Assembly (NCBI RefSeq): GCF_037300705.1 | Contig: NZ_CP147776.1 | Location: 930,001-994,000, forward strand | From: Massilia sp. W12 | GTDB lineage: Bacteria; Pseudomonadota; Gammaproteobacteria; Burkholderiales; Burkholderiaceae_D | Direction: 5' to 3' | Length of the DNA stretch: 64,000 nt | In this document: positions 34,081-42,535 of the stretch, one piece after another | How the letters are laid out: every line of letters starts with the position of its first letter | Numbering within the stretch: the first letter of the stretch is position 1 | The notes under the pieces: generated by a model | Databases searched by the model: none | What the model was told of the DNA's origin: nothing | The model's input: only the letters and a program-made list of their open reading frames with translations | Program-made: the position numbers and the translations under genes

Positions 34081-34643
34081 TTGAACCTCACACGAATAAG
34101 CGATCCATCCGGCAAACCAGCACGTCTGCGCTGGTTGCGTTGCGCTGCTCGTAAACGGCGCAACAAGTCAGAGCGCATCGCTTGCAACGCCGCAAGCGGT
34201 TCGCGCGCCAGTTGCCTGCCGTTGATTGCGTAATTCAGAACTGCGCCGTTTTGCAGCCTGGCGCTGATCGCCGCATCCAGCGCTTCAAGATCGCGTTGAT
34301 CTTGTGTGCGGCCATCGAATTGCGCCAGCGCGGCCAAGTTTGGGCGGACTGTCAATACACCTTGCCCGACCTGGCAGCGCTGGCCGGCGGTTGTGATGTA
34401 CGCGGCCCAGTAAATTGTCACATCAGCGGCGCCAGTGTTCAGCGCTGCGGTCTGCTCTGCAGTGATGCTGCACGCCCAGTTGTTCCCGCTTGCTGGCCCT
34501 GTTACGTCCAGCGCCGTACCGGTTGCGCTGCGTAATGCATATTGCAAGCTCGCCGTCGCAGCGCTGACCGGCAAGCCGATATCGGCAGGCGTGTCAGTCC
34601 AGCCGACTGTGTCGCCGGCGGAGATTGATTTCGGTATATTCAT
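34077..34643 (-). CDS. gpW-like head-tail connector with N-terminal Ig-like extension
   Basis: In this 188-residue protein the C-terminal part (about 115-180: LEALDAAISARLQNGAVLNY, GRQLAREPLAALQAMRSDLL) resembles the small gpW head completion fold, with a short two-strand hairpin between helices. The N-terminal 100 residues form a beta-rich, Ig-like domain (SISAGDTVGWTDTPADIG...TIYWAAYITTAGQRC). It sits between terminase and portal, which is gpW's place. It is much longer than lambda gpW (68 residues). GTGA overlap with the portal gene. The domain fusion is inferred. Confidence 0.65.
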   Translation of the reverse strand: MNIPKSISAGDTVGWTDTPADIGLPVSAATASLQYALRSATGTALDVTGPASGNNWACSITAEQTAALNTGAADVTIYWAAYITTAGQRCQVGQGVLTVRPNLAALAQFDGRTQDQRDLEALDAAISARLQNGAVLNYAINGRQLAREPLAALQAMRSDLLRRLRAAQRNQRRRAGLPDGSLIRVRFK

Positions 34644-34646
34644 TGC

Positions 34647-36641
34647 TTACCAGGAATTTGCAGACCAGCCGCGCTGGCGCGGCTGGCGTTGTTTTTTCTG
34701 CGGTGGTGGTGGCGGCGGTTTTGGCTGCTGTGGCGGCGCTGGTTCTTCCTGACTTTCATCAGGCTCTTGATTCGGCGCCGGCGTTTCAACCTGGTCAAAC
34801 ATTTCCGCCTGCCGGATCTTGTTTTCCAGCGCAAGCCATTGGCTTTCTTTGAAAAGATTGATTTTCAAAGAGCGTGCAGCGTGTAATGCATAGACCTCGC
34901 AGTCCAGCGCTTCATTCCGCTGTCCTGCCCGGACACTCCACACCTTCACATTCCGCTTTGTCTTGTGCGGAATCTTGACTTCTGCCGTGACCTGATCCCA
35001 GTAGTCCGGGCGCACGCAACTATACCAATGCGCCCGCCCTGGCCCGTTCCCCTGTAATTGAAAGCGGGCGGTTATCAGGTCTTTCGCTTTCATGGTGCCG
35101 ACGATATAAGGGCGCAGGCCATACTTCCAGGCTTTCCCTTTTCTATCGACATCGACCGATTCAGACGGGCGCGTAAAGATTTCCTTTTTGCCGTGATCTG
35201 CTGAAGCACCTTTTATCGCCATGTATTGCCGGGCTTGACGCGCCCTGACGAATGCATAAACGGCATCTGACGTCTGGCCATCGGACGAGTCAATGCTCAC
35301 CGCACGGATGTAAAGTGACGCGCCGCTGGCATGCTGAAACGCACGGGTCAAGAGTGCATCCAGCTCCACCCAGGCGCCAGCTTCCGGGATCAGCGTTTCA
35401 CCGTGTATTTCTCCCCAGTAGATCAGCCAGGACTCTTCACCCCGGCCCCAGGATCTGATGATGATCGCCAGCCGATCATGCTGCACATCGACGCCTGCGG
35501 TCAGCAGCAGGCCGCCCCACGGGATAAAAAATTCCGGGTAATCAATCGCCCGACCTCGCAGTACATCCGCATCTGCCAGGTCTGTTTTGTACTTGTACGG
35601 CAAGCCTTCGGTGCTGTTCACGAACGCCCGCATTTTTGTATCGTCGCCCTGGTCTAAGTGGTGCAGGGCGGTCAAATACTTCTCTAGCAGCAGCCGCAAC
35701 GTGCTGCCGGGAAAGGGGCTGTACAGCTCATTGATATAAAAACCAGCGACCCCGCTAAACGGCGCGGTTGCAACCCACGTTGCCCGGCGCACGTTTCGGT
35801 TTTTTTCGATGTCCGTCCACAGTGTGCCGCAGTGCGGGCAACTGTACCGAGCGCTGTTCAAATCGACGCGCCCAAAAATTTCATGCTGTGCCGCATCGCT
35901 TTCTATCCAGCGCACATTTTCCCAGGCCAGCACATGCGTTTCGTCACACGCATGGCAGGGGACCAGGAAGACGCGCTGATCAGAACTTTTATATTCAGCA
36001 TCGATCTTTGAAAACCCGTCCACCGTCGGGGTGCCGCCAAAGATCACTTTGCGGCTGGCATAGGTTTTGCCGCGCTCTTCCAGCAAAACGATGGTATCGC
36101 CTTGTTCACGCAAGTTTGTGTTGCAATCGTCTGGTTCCTCAACGATGAGCACAGGCGCGCTGGTTGACTTGACCGAGCCGGGCGAATTTGACCCGACCAG
36201 TTTTAAAAATCCGCCGGGAAAACTTTTGAAATTCCAACTGTTGTCTTGATCTTTCCTGCTGTTGACCGGCAGCTTTTGCGTAATGCGCGGGGTGACTTCT
36301 GCCATCGGCAGCAGCTTTTCTTTGTTGAAGCTCTTGCCATCCATTTCCTTCGGAAACATGACGATGATGCCGCATGGATCGACATCGATGCGCTTGGCCA
36401 TGTAGTTCAGCACCACCCCATCTGTCCAGCCGACTTGCGCAGACTTGCGCACGACGATTTTGCGGATGCGCGGATCGTCCAGCGCATCATGCATGCCCCG
36501 GACCCAGGGCGTTAAATCCGGATTGTATATGCCAGGCAGTGCGCTGGCTTTTCCGCTCAAGCGGCGATGTTTCCGCGACCAGTCGTAAGTGCTGATGCGC
36601 TCAGGTGGCGCCAGTAGTTTGCACAAGCGCCGGATCAGCAT
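34647..36641 (-). CDS. Terminase large subunit (gpA family)
   Basis: The motor and nuclease of DNA packaging, 664 residues. The ATPase half shows VRKSAQVGWTDGVVLNYMAK (Walker-A-like segment of gpA proteins), IVMFPKEMDGKSFNKEKLLP and VLIVEEPDD (Walker B). The nuclease half contains LTAGVDVQHDRLAIIIRSWG and AVSIDSSDGQTSDAVYAF, the usual acidic positions. The C-terminus has a proline and glutamine tail. The ATG at 36641 overlaps the small-subunit gene by 41 bases; a longer frame to 36698 has no ribosome site. Cos-type packaging is usual for gpA relatives. Confidence 0.93.
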   Translation of the reverse strand: MLIRRLCKLLAPPERISTYDWSRKHRRLSGKASALPGIYNPDLTPWVRGMHDALDDPRIRKIVVRKSAQVGWTDGVVLNYMAKRIDVDPCGIIVMFPKEMDGKSFNKEKLLPMAEVTPRITQKLPVNSRKDQDNSWNFKSFPGGFLKLVGSNSPGSVKSTSAPVLIVEEPDDCNTNLREQGDTIVLLEERGKTYASRKVIFGGTPTVDGFSKIDAEYKSSDQRVFLVPCHACDETHVLAWENVRWIESDAAQHEIFGRVDLNSARYSCPHCGTLWTDIEKNRNVRRATWVATAPFSGVAGFYINELYSPFPGSTLRLLLEKYLTALHHLDQGDDTKMRAFVNSTEGLPYKYKTDLADADVLRGRAIDYPEFFIPWGGLLLTAGVDVQHDRLAIIIRSWGRGEESWLIYWGEIHGETLIPEAGAWVELDALLTRAFQHASGASLYIRAVSIDSSDGQTSDAVYAFVRARQARQYMAIKGASADHGKKEIFTRPSESVDVDRKGKAWKYGLRPYIVGTMKAKDLITARFQLQGNGPGRAHWYSCVRPDYWDQVTAEVKIPHKTKRNVKVWSVRAGQRNEALDCEVYALHAARSLKINLFKESQWLALENKIRQAEMFDQVETPAPNQEPDESQEEPAPPQQPKPPPPPPQKKQRQPRQRGWSANSW

Positions 36642-37089
36642 CCGGTTCGCTTGCCTCGTACTGGGACAGGTGAGTAAGTGTTGCGCAGACGGCTTCATTC
36701 AGATATTGGATATCAATGTCAATCCCGTGCAGCGCATCCAGCGCGGCTTTTAATTTCGCAGGCAGCGCCAGCAGTTCAGCTTTGAATCCGGAAAACATCT
36801 GTATCAATTCAGGTTCAAGTTCAGACACGTTGATCAACTGCGCCCGCTTTTCTGCAAGCTCAAGCATGCGCAGTTCGCGGGTCAGCCGTTCTGTCTGTAC
36901 CCGTTCCATCACCAGATCAGCGCCGGCGGTTGAATGCCCGGACGCCTGCCCGCGCAGGCGTTCAATGTAGATCCGCCGGATTTCGTTCAGCGGCATTTCC
37001 CTCCAGTCGATTCCTGCCGCATTCAAGAATTCGCTGGCTGTTTTTTGCGCCATGAAAAGATGTTCTGCAACTTCGACTTGCGTTGGCAT
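36601..37089 (-). CDS. Terminase small subunit (Nu1-like)
   Basis: The 162-residue protein recognises the packaging site and loads the large subunit. An N-terminal winged-helix-like segment (MPTQVEVAEHLFMAQKTASE, then FLNAAGIDWREM) precedes a basic helix (RRIYIERLRGQASGH). A coiled-coil part (about 60-125) with ERLTRELRMLELAEKRAQL follows. AGGA sits 6 bases before the ATG. It is followed by the large terminase with overlap, the normal lambdoid order. Confidence 0.85.
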   Translation of the reverse strand: MPTQVEVAEHLFMAQKTASEFLNAAGIDWREMPLNEIRRIYIERLRGQASGHSTAGADLVMERVQTERLTRELRMLELAEKRAQLINVSELEPELIQMFSGFKAELLALPAKLKAALDALHGIDIDIQYLNEAVCATLTHLSQYEASEPDADPALVQTTGAT

Positions 37090-37229
37090 ATCTGATCCTT
37101 ATACTTATACCCCCCTCACCCTTTTCAGAACTACGCAAAATCCGGGGTCTTCGTCCCCGCAGGTGTTGATGGCTGGGAAGGACCCGCCAATTTCGAGGGG
37201 GGCGGGCTGGTCTTGGTCGGGGTGTGCGA

Positions 37230-37625
37230 TCAGCCTGGCGTGGATTGGCCAGCATGGGCTAAGCGGTCCTTCAGGGCATAACCCATCAAGGGCCACACTT
37301 TTGTCAGCGCGTTCGTTTTTGCAATCATGCGCCCGATTTCTGCGTCAAAGTTATCAGGGTGCGCACATGCAGATTCACCTGTCACGATGAATCCGTTTTT
37401 TAACATGATCACGCAAAAGGTCAGGCACTCCAATTGACGGCACCCATGTGCATATGCCATAGCATCGGGGATTCTTTGGTGCAATTCTGCCTCATTCATT
37501 GCGCCATTAATTCCATGTTTTGCGGTGAAGTAGTGTTCGCTTGCAATGTTCGCCTCAATTTCAGCCGGGGTAATACGTGGTGCGGTCAGCCCCTTTGCCT
37601 GAATTTCTTTTTCAATGTCGTTCAT
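37230..37625 (-). CDS. Gp49 / Sf6 Gp66-like phage protein
   Basis: The 131-residue protein has the pattern AHGCRQLECLTFCVIMLKNG, FIVTGESACAHPDNFDAEIG and a WPLMGYALKDRL end. This is the N4 Gp49/Sf6 Gp66 family of phage accessory proteins with unknown function. The N-terminal ITPAEIEANIASEHYFTA is also standard. AGGAT precedes the ATG by about 9 bases. It precedes the terminase genes in the same operon. Confidence 0.8.
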   Translation of the reverse strand: MNDIEKEIQAKGLTAPRITPAEIEANIASEHYFTAKHGINGAMNEAELHQRIPDAMAYAHGCRQLECLTFCVIMLKNGFIVTGESACAHPDNFDAEIGRMIAKTNALTKVWPLMGYALKDRLAHAGQSTPG

Positions 37626-37657
37626 GTTTTAAACATCCTGTGTTGTGAATAAAAGGG

Positions 37658-37789
37658 TTATTTGCGCTTGCGCGCCGCCCAGCGGTAGAGCAGGGCGGCG
37701 ATACTCAGCACCAGGGTGGTGAGGATCGCCAATGCTGCACTGGCTGCGGCGCGCAGGGTGTTCGTGTTAAATGGGCTGGGGTTCTTCAT
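37658..37789 (-). CDS. Small single-pass membrane protein, 43 residues
   Basis: The frame encodes MKNPSPFNTNTLRAAASAAL, then a hydrophobic helix (AILTTLVLSIAALLYRW) and the basic end AARKRK. Its ATG overlaps the gpZ-like stop (ATGA), which argues for coupled translation. Topology would be N-out with a positive C-terminus inside. It might assist lysis or be an accessory protein; function unknown. Confidence 0.65.
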   Translation of the reverse strand: MKNPSPFNTNTLRAAASAALAILTTLVLSIAALLYRWAARKRK

Positions 37790-38370
37790 CTGGTTCGCGA
37801 TAAGTGTTTAATCTGCTGCCGTAAGATGACCGGAAATTTTTCCTTCATCAGCCGATTCAATGCTGTCTGCACCTTCTTATTGACAAGTCCATTCGGGACT
37901 GATGGCCCGAACAGTTCCTGTATCGGCAAGCCAGTCCATCGCGTTTTACCGTTACGGGTTACTTTCTTATGCTTTTTCCCCACACGAACGAAAACACCCT
38001 TGTGCCCGTTCGGCATCACCGCGATGAACGCATGTTTTATTATTTTCCTCCCGTTCTTGACATCAACTGACACGCCATCTGCTACCTGCCGTGCGTTGTA
38101 CTGAATCAGCGGAATGGGCTTGCCGCTGGCTGTCAGCACTGCTGTCAGTTGCACGGCGCTGGCCTTTCTTGTGCTCAGCGCACCTTTTATTGTTGACGCC
38201 TTGAGCTTGTACCCCGCCGCTCTGATCTCGCGTGATGCGGCGGTTTTTGCCTGGGCAATAACCTTATTCAATGTGCGCGGGACAGCCTTATCCACCACAT
38301 CGCGGCGCACCCGGCCTATGTCTGCAAGCACGGCTTGCATGCTGCCCTTCACATCAACTGTGATTGCCAT
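37786..38370 (-). CDS. Minor tail protein Z-like (gpZ/HK97 gp10-type)
   Basis: The 194-residue protein starts MAITVDVKGSMQAVLADIGR and has VPRTLNKVIAQAKTAASREI and GTKWTGLPIQELFGPSVP-like text (TRWTGLPIQELFGPSVPN). These match prophage minor tail protein Z, a head-tail connector and completion protein. It lies upstream of the terminases, away from the other tail genes. The ATG at 38370 is chosen; the frame extends further but through a terminator hairpin. Overlaps the 43-residue gene by ATGA. Confidence 0.8.
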   Translation of the reverse strand: MAITVDVKGSMQAVLADIGRVRRDVVDKAVPRTLNKVIAQAKTAASREIRAAGYKLKASTIKGALSTRKASAVQLTAVLTASGKPIPLIQYNARQVADGVSVDVKNGRKIIKHAFIAVMPNGHKGVFVRVGKKHKKVTRNGKTRWTGLPIQELFGPSVPNGLVNKKVQTALNRLMKEKFPVILRQQIKHLSRTR

Positions 38371-38563
38371 CTTGACTTGACTCGATAAAAGAAACGCCGC
38401 CGCCTGAGCAATCAAGCGGCGGCGCAACAGCCCCACCAGGGACCACAGGAGACATATGCCAGTTCAAATCAGTTCGTATCTGCGCACCCGCCGGCGGCGG
38501 TTGATGCCGGGCAAGCTGTGCGGCAAGCCAGTCCCGCACCGCCTGTTTGTCTGGTTTTCTCAT
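38354..38563 (-). CDS. Small phage protein, 69 residues
   Basis: The N-terminal half, MRKPDKQAVRDWLAAQLARH then PPPAGAQIRTDLNWHM, looks like small phage proteins of the R-x-W-L...P...I-R-x-x-L-x-W type. The C-terminal 30 residues are glycine- and proline-rich. They are translated from a terminator hairpin, so the original gene may have ended near residue 38 and lost its stop. It overlaps the gpZ start by 17 bases. Function unknown. Confidence 0.45.
   Translation of the reverse strand: MRKPDKQAVRDWLAAQLARHQPPPAGAQIRTDLNWHMSPVVPGGAVAPPLDCSGGGVSFIESSQDGNHS
38385..38424 (-). terminator. Intrinsic terminator upstream of gpZ-like gene
   Basis: Minus-strand stem CGCCGCCGC/GCGGCGGCG (38416-38424 with 38395-38403), 12-base loop, followed by TTTCTTTTAT. 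It lies 15 bases before the gpZ-like start and inside the end of the upstream small frame. Confidence 0.7.
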
Positions 38564-38584
38564 GTTCAATCGCCGTAAACGACA

Positions 38585-38609
38585 AGCGGCCCGGGGTTTC
38601 CGGGCCGCT
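38585..38609 (-). terminator. Strong hairpin downstream of Q-like gene
   Basis: Perfect 10-base arms AGCGGCCCGG (38585-38594) and CCGGGCCGCT (38600-38609) with a 5-base loop. On the minus strand the stem is followed by TGTCGTTT, a poor U tract. It could be a pause or termination site between the antiterminator gene and the late operon. Confidence 0.55.
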
Positions 38610-38668
38610 GGACGGAATTATGCAACTTATCTGATAAGTGCGGATTTTCGACATATTTTGATGGGTTG

Positions 38669-39286
38669 TCAAGCCGCAGCCCGGAAAAGGGCATTGCTGG
38701 GCATGTTTTGTTGTGAGACAGCATCAGCGCTGCCGACCATGCCCAGCTCGCGCAAGACCGTATCGAATTGCGTCAGGGCGTCCTTTTCTTTATTGGTCAG
38801 CCACTTACTGATGGCGGTGACATATTTGCCCATGGTTTGCCGGTTGATTTCATACTCTGCCGCCATCGCATCGACTGGCGTGCGCTCGTTTTTACGCAGT
38901 AAATGCCGTTTTACGCAGGCAGCGCGAACTGCAAAGCTGGCATGCGCCCCGCCCAGGATCAGCTTTGCCTCACGGCTTAAGATGCCGATGGCTGCGACCC
39001 AGACCGGGTTAGCCTTGCGCCCACTGCAACAGGGGCGGGAACAGGGACAGATATCCCAGGCCGGCGCAGTGCGGGCAATCAGCAAAGCTTGATATAGCTC
39101 AGACAGTTCGCCCAGTTCGCGCAATATCATGCCCGCCTGCGCTGACCCATCCAGCCCACCCAAGCCGCGCCCTGATCCGCCGCCAGATGGCCCCGCCAAG
39201 CGGCCTAATACCGTCTTTTCGCCCGGCTGATAGTGATGGGCAAAAACCAGTGCGCTGTGTGCGCTCTCAAACAATGCTGCTTCCAT
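38669..39286 (-). CDS. Q-like late antitermination / DNA-binding protein
   Basis: The 205-residue protein starts MEAALFESAHSALVFAHHYQ, a segment found in phage Q-type proteins. It has a glycine-rich part with GRGLGGLDGSAQAGMILREL, a zinc-binding-like cysteine cluster (ICPCSRPCCSG, about 80-90) and a C-terminal helix-turn-helix-like end (YEINRQTMGKYVTAISKWL). GGGAG lies 8 bases before the ATG at 39286. It is immediately upstream of the late operon, which contains several intrinsic terminators, matching an antiterminator role. The Q family is diverse, so the name is tentative. Confidence 0.68.
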   Translation of the reverse strand: MEAALFESAHSALVFAHHYQPGEKTVLGRLAGPSGGGSGRGLGGLDGSAQAGMILRELGELSELYQALLIARTAPAWDICPCSRPCCSGRKANPVWVAAIGILSREAKLILGGAHASFAVRAACVKRHLLRKNERTPVDAMAAEYEINRQTMGKYVTAISKWLTNKEKDALTQFDTVLRELGMVGSADAVSQQNMPSNALFRAAA

Positions 39287-39315
39287 TCTCAAATCTCCCG
39301 CTTCCGGTTTATTGA

Positions 39316-39562
39316 TGTCCAACCTCAAAAAGGTTAGTCATGCAGGTTGGACAAAAAAAGCCCTTTTAAATCAACAACATGCCTAACTGTCTAACATGTC
39401 TAACCATTTTTGAGTAATTAAGCGGCCCCACGTATACGCGCGCATACGCATGCGGGCGCGCGCAAGGCAGGTTAGACAGTTGGACAAATGCCAAAAAAGT
39501 CTTATAAATCAATGATTTGCAATGTCTAACCTGTTAAATGGCAGGTTGGACAAGGTTGGACA
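39316..39562. repeat. Cluster of ten GGTTRGACA iterons, possible phage replication origin
   Basis: Copies in either orientation, most exact and the rest with one mismatch, lie at 39316-39324, 39332-39340, 39345-39353, 39388-39396, 39397-39405, 39470-39478, 39478-39486, 39523-39531, 39544-39552 and 39554-39562. AT-rich patches and an alternating purine-pyrimidine stretch (39431-39465) lie between them. The cluster directly follows the primase-helicase gene. It is otherwise gene-free (39287-39562). Confidence 0.65.
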
Positions 39563-42535
39563 TCAGCCTTTTCCGGTGTCACCCGATCCCTGGCTGTCTG
39601 TCTGCGCATCCTCTTTCGGGCGCACATAGTAATAATCCCGGCTTGCGCCTGGCTTGTTTTTGCTTTCGCGCTCTTTTGGCCAACCCAATTGGCGCATGAT
39701 GGCGCCAATGCGCATGGTTTCCGCTTTGTGCTGGGACAGCTTGGCGACCTCAAATTTCAGGCAATCCAGCAGGATATCTGCCGCCGTGACGCGGTTGCGC
39801 GCCGGCATGGGCATTTTGTCACCGCTGGCGCTAACACCATCGAGCCAATCGCGGATGATGGGCAGCCAGACATCCTGAATTTCCCGCGCCACCTGTTGCG
39901 GCACAATCAGGTTTTTTTCCTGTTCTCTGGTCGGATACCACTTCGTCCCGTTCAGATACATGTGAACCGCTTCGCCCAGCAGTGCGTCCCGATCCTGCCT
40001 TAAGCCTTGCAAGTCGATCTGCTTGACTTCGACCGGCCAGAATCGGCGGTTCCCGGTCGTATCTTTGAAATAGGCGTTTTCATTGGTTGTGGCGGCAAAA
40101 GCGGTGACTCGCAGATAATCCCGCGTGCGCCTTGCAAATGGTTCGCGGTAACGGTCTTTTTGACTCGACATGAACGCCTTGATGGCGTTCACCTCTGATT
40201 TGTTGAATTGTTCCAGTTCGGCGACTTCGTACAGCCAGACGCCACGGATGGCCATATAGCCATCTTTCGCCCCGATCTGAAACGGGGTGTCAGCAAACCA
40301 CCGACCGCCCAATATTGATAAGGCGGTGGATTTGCCTTCACCCTGCGCGCCTTCAAAAACAGGTGCGTAGTCGAATTTTTCACCAGGTTGGAACACCCGC
40401 ATAATCATACCGGTAAAAAACAGGCGGCTGATCAAGTGCGTGTATTCGTTGTCCTCTGTTCCCCAGTACGTTGGCAGCGCCCGTTCAACGCGCGGCACGC
40501 CATCCCACCTGTTTTTACAGTCTTCCAGATAATCCCGCACGGGATTAAATGCATGCTCATGCGCGGCCTGGCTCACGGCTTTTTCAATTTCCCCGATGGC
40601 GCCCACCACCATCCCATAAAACTGGGACATGAACACGCCAAGCTGGAAATCGTCATTACTGCCCCATTCATCACCCTTTTTCGAGCCAGTCCAGGGCGGA
40701 TCACGCAACAGCACCTGCATATCTGAGAATTGATCATGCCCAACCAGGCCAGCCAGGGACGGATCACCCTGCAAAATGAACAGCACATTCTCGCGGCAGG
40801 CGCGCACCCCGCCATTTTGCGTTTTCAGCAGGCGCTCACGCAATTCATTCCGCACGGCCCGCGCGCCAGCGGGAGGAGGGGTAGAAGCCGGGGGCGCGCC
40901 GGCTGGCGCTGGCGGCGGCGCGGCTTGCACCAGCGCCGCCGCGCTCAGCTTAGGGCGCGGCGGCGCTGGCGCTGGCGCTGGCGCATCCAGCGGGATATAA
41001 CTGGATAAGTCTGTCTCAGGTTCCGCCGTCGCTTGCACGCCGGCGGCTTGCATGATGTCCGCCACCCGCTGCGCGGCGGCGACATCGTAAAACCAGACCA
41101 GCACATCGTGCCCGACCAGCGCTTGCCAATCGGCTTTTGCCGCGCTCTCTATCCCGCCCGGCCAGGAAACGATATCGACATGCAGCGCCCAGGCGTGTTC
41201 ACGGGCGCGCTGGGCGATGCTTTCGGACTCCAGCACCACCACCGGCAAACCTCTGAGGGGGCCGAGTTGATACAGTGGCCGGGGTTCCGGCCACATCATC
41301 CAGCGCCACGCCTGGCTGTCGCCATTTGTCGCGAAAACAAGCGGCAGGCGCTTTCCGTTTTCAAATCGGCAAATATAACCAAGCAAGCCCGCAGACGCGC
41401 CAAAGCGGCGGTATTCAAATTGCTGCACAACTTTCCCCAGCGTGCTGTGCGCATCGGGCGGCGGTGGCGCATTGTCCGGGACAGGCAGCAGCACTTGCCA
41501 GGGCGCCGCCGCTTCCCCCCCTTGCGCCGCTGGCGCAGGCGCGGTTTCCCCTTTGGCCGCTGGCGCTGGCGCGCGTTTGACAGGGACAGGCGGCGCAGGG
41601 CGGGCGGCGCTGGGGGCTTTGGCCGGATGTGCAAGCCGGGGATCACGCCAGCCGCCTTGTTTGGCCAGGTAGAAAATGCTCGCAGGCGTTGCAACCTTGT
41701 TGCCTGCGCGTTCCGCAAAGGTTCCCCAGCGTTTCGCATTACAGTCTCCCGCGCGATATTTTGACGAGCTGCTACTCCAGTACTCCCAGAGCGCCCGGCC
41801 CCGCTCTGATCCTGCTGTCGAATGATAGATCGCCGTGCCAATTTTAATCCAGGTGTCGTGCTCATCCGACGCGATATAGGGCAGGGCGGTTTCAATCCGG
41901 CGTAATAATTCCGCATCGGTTTCAGTGTAGGGGGCGGCGCTGGCGGGCGCTGGCGCGGCGCTGCGTTTTTTCGCGGCGTTGACGTGCTCTTGCAGGCGGC
42001 TTAAGGCTTCGTCGCTGATGTCCGGGCAACCTTCACCAGCGTAATAATTACCCGTCCACGTAAAAAACTGGCGCCCGCAGAAGACTTCCAAGCCGATCTT
42101 GTCGCTTTTGAAGGTTTGACACTGACCCGACATGAAGATATGCAGACCTGTGCCCGATGGGCTTTTTTCCGTGTAGCCGGGACACAGCGCCAACACTTCT
42201 TGCGCCAGCGCTGATACTTCCCCGGTGTCGGGGTCAAGGCATTTGTCAATGTCAATCCCGATCAGGCCATCACCTGGAAGAAATGCGAAGCCCAGCCCGA
42301 TGTATTTCTCCTTGCCACCCTTCGCCAGCGCCGCTTGCGCCTCAGCCAGGGTAACGAGCTGGTCGCGGTCATTCGGTGTGCCTTGCGTTCCGTAACGCTT
42401 ACGCCCGTTCGCGTAATACGGCACCTTCAGCGGTTTGCCGTCGGGTTTTTTCGGGTTCGACTCGAAACGCCACAGCAGCCACTGGGGCCGGGACGCGAGT
42501 GAGGGCGGGACGCGGGCGAAGTCTTCAAGGTTCAT
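39563..42535 (-). CDS. Primase-helicase (PrimPol-like with VapE/SF3-type ATPase)
   Basis: The 990-residue replication protein has an archaeo-eukaryotic-type primase N-terminus (about 1-200) with GLIGIDIDKC as the catalytic acidic motif and SPSGTGLHIF as the histidine motif. A PriCT-like helical segment follows (YIASDEHDTWIKIGTAIYHS). A toprim-like or degenerate middle and a proline-alanine linker (530-580) come next. The C-terminal VirE/VapE family P-loop ATPase has Walker A EGAQGEGKST near 728 and VWLYEVAELE as Walker B. It should prime and unwind phage DNA. The iteron cluster lies just downstream. The start overlaps the Cro-like stop by ATGA. Confidence 0.9.
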   Translation of the reverse strand: MNLEDFARVPPSLASRPQWLLWRFESNPKKPDGKPLKVPYYANGRKRYGTQGTPNDRDQLVTLAEAQAALAKGGKEKYIGLGFAFLPGDGLIGIDIDKCLDPDTGEVSALAQEVLALCPGYTEKSPSGTGLHIFMSGQCQTFKSDKIGLEVFCGRQFFTWTGNYYAGEGCPDISDEALSRLQEHVNAAKKRSAAPAPASAAPYTETDAELLRRIETALPYIASDEHDTWIKIGTAIYHSTAGSERGRALWEYWSSSSSKYRAGDCNAKRWGTFAERAGNKVATPASIFYLAKQGGWRDPRLAHPAKAPSAARPAPPVPVKRAPAPAAKGETAPAPAAQGGEAAAPWQVLLPVPDNAPPPPDAHSTLGKVVQQFEYRRFGASAGLLGYICRFENGKRLPLVFATNGDSQAWRWMMWPEPRPLYQLGPLRGLPVVVLESESIAQRAREHAWALHVDIVSWPGGIESAAKADWQALVGHDVLVWFYDVAAAQRVADIMQAAGVQATAEPETDLSSYIPLDAPAPAPAPPRPKLSAAALVQAAPPPAPAGAPPASTPPPAGARAVRNELRERLLKTQNGGVRACRENVLFILQGDPSLAGLVGHDQFSDMQVLLRDPPWTGSKKGDEWGSNDDFQLGVFMSQFYGMVVGAIGEIEKAVSQAAHEHAFNPVRDYLEDCKNRWDGVPRVERALPTYWGTEDNEYTHLISRLFFTGMIMRVFQPGEKFDYAPVFEGAQGEGKSTALSILGGRWFADTPFQIGAKDGYMAIRGVWLYEVAELEQFNKSEVNAIKAFMSSQKDRYREPFARRTRDYLRVTAFAATTNENAYFKDTTGNRRFWPVEVKQIDLQGLRQDRDALLGEAVHMYLNGTKWYPTREQEKNLIVPQQVAREIQDVWLPIIRDWLDGVSASGDKMPMPARNRVTAADILLDCLKFEVAKLSQHKAETMRIGAIMRQLGWPKERESKNKPGASRDYYYVRPKEDAQTDSQGSGDTGKG

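Noticed and set aside
40730-41764. Plus-strand frames opposite the primase gene
   Set aside because: Arginine- and alanine-rich composition caused by the GC-rich linker of the real gene on the other strand.
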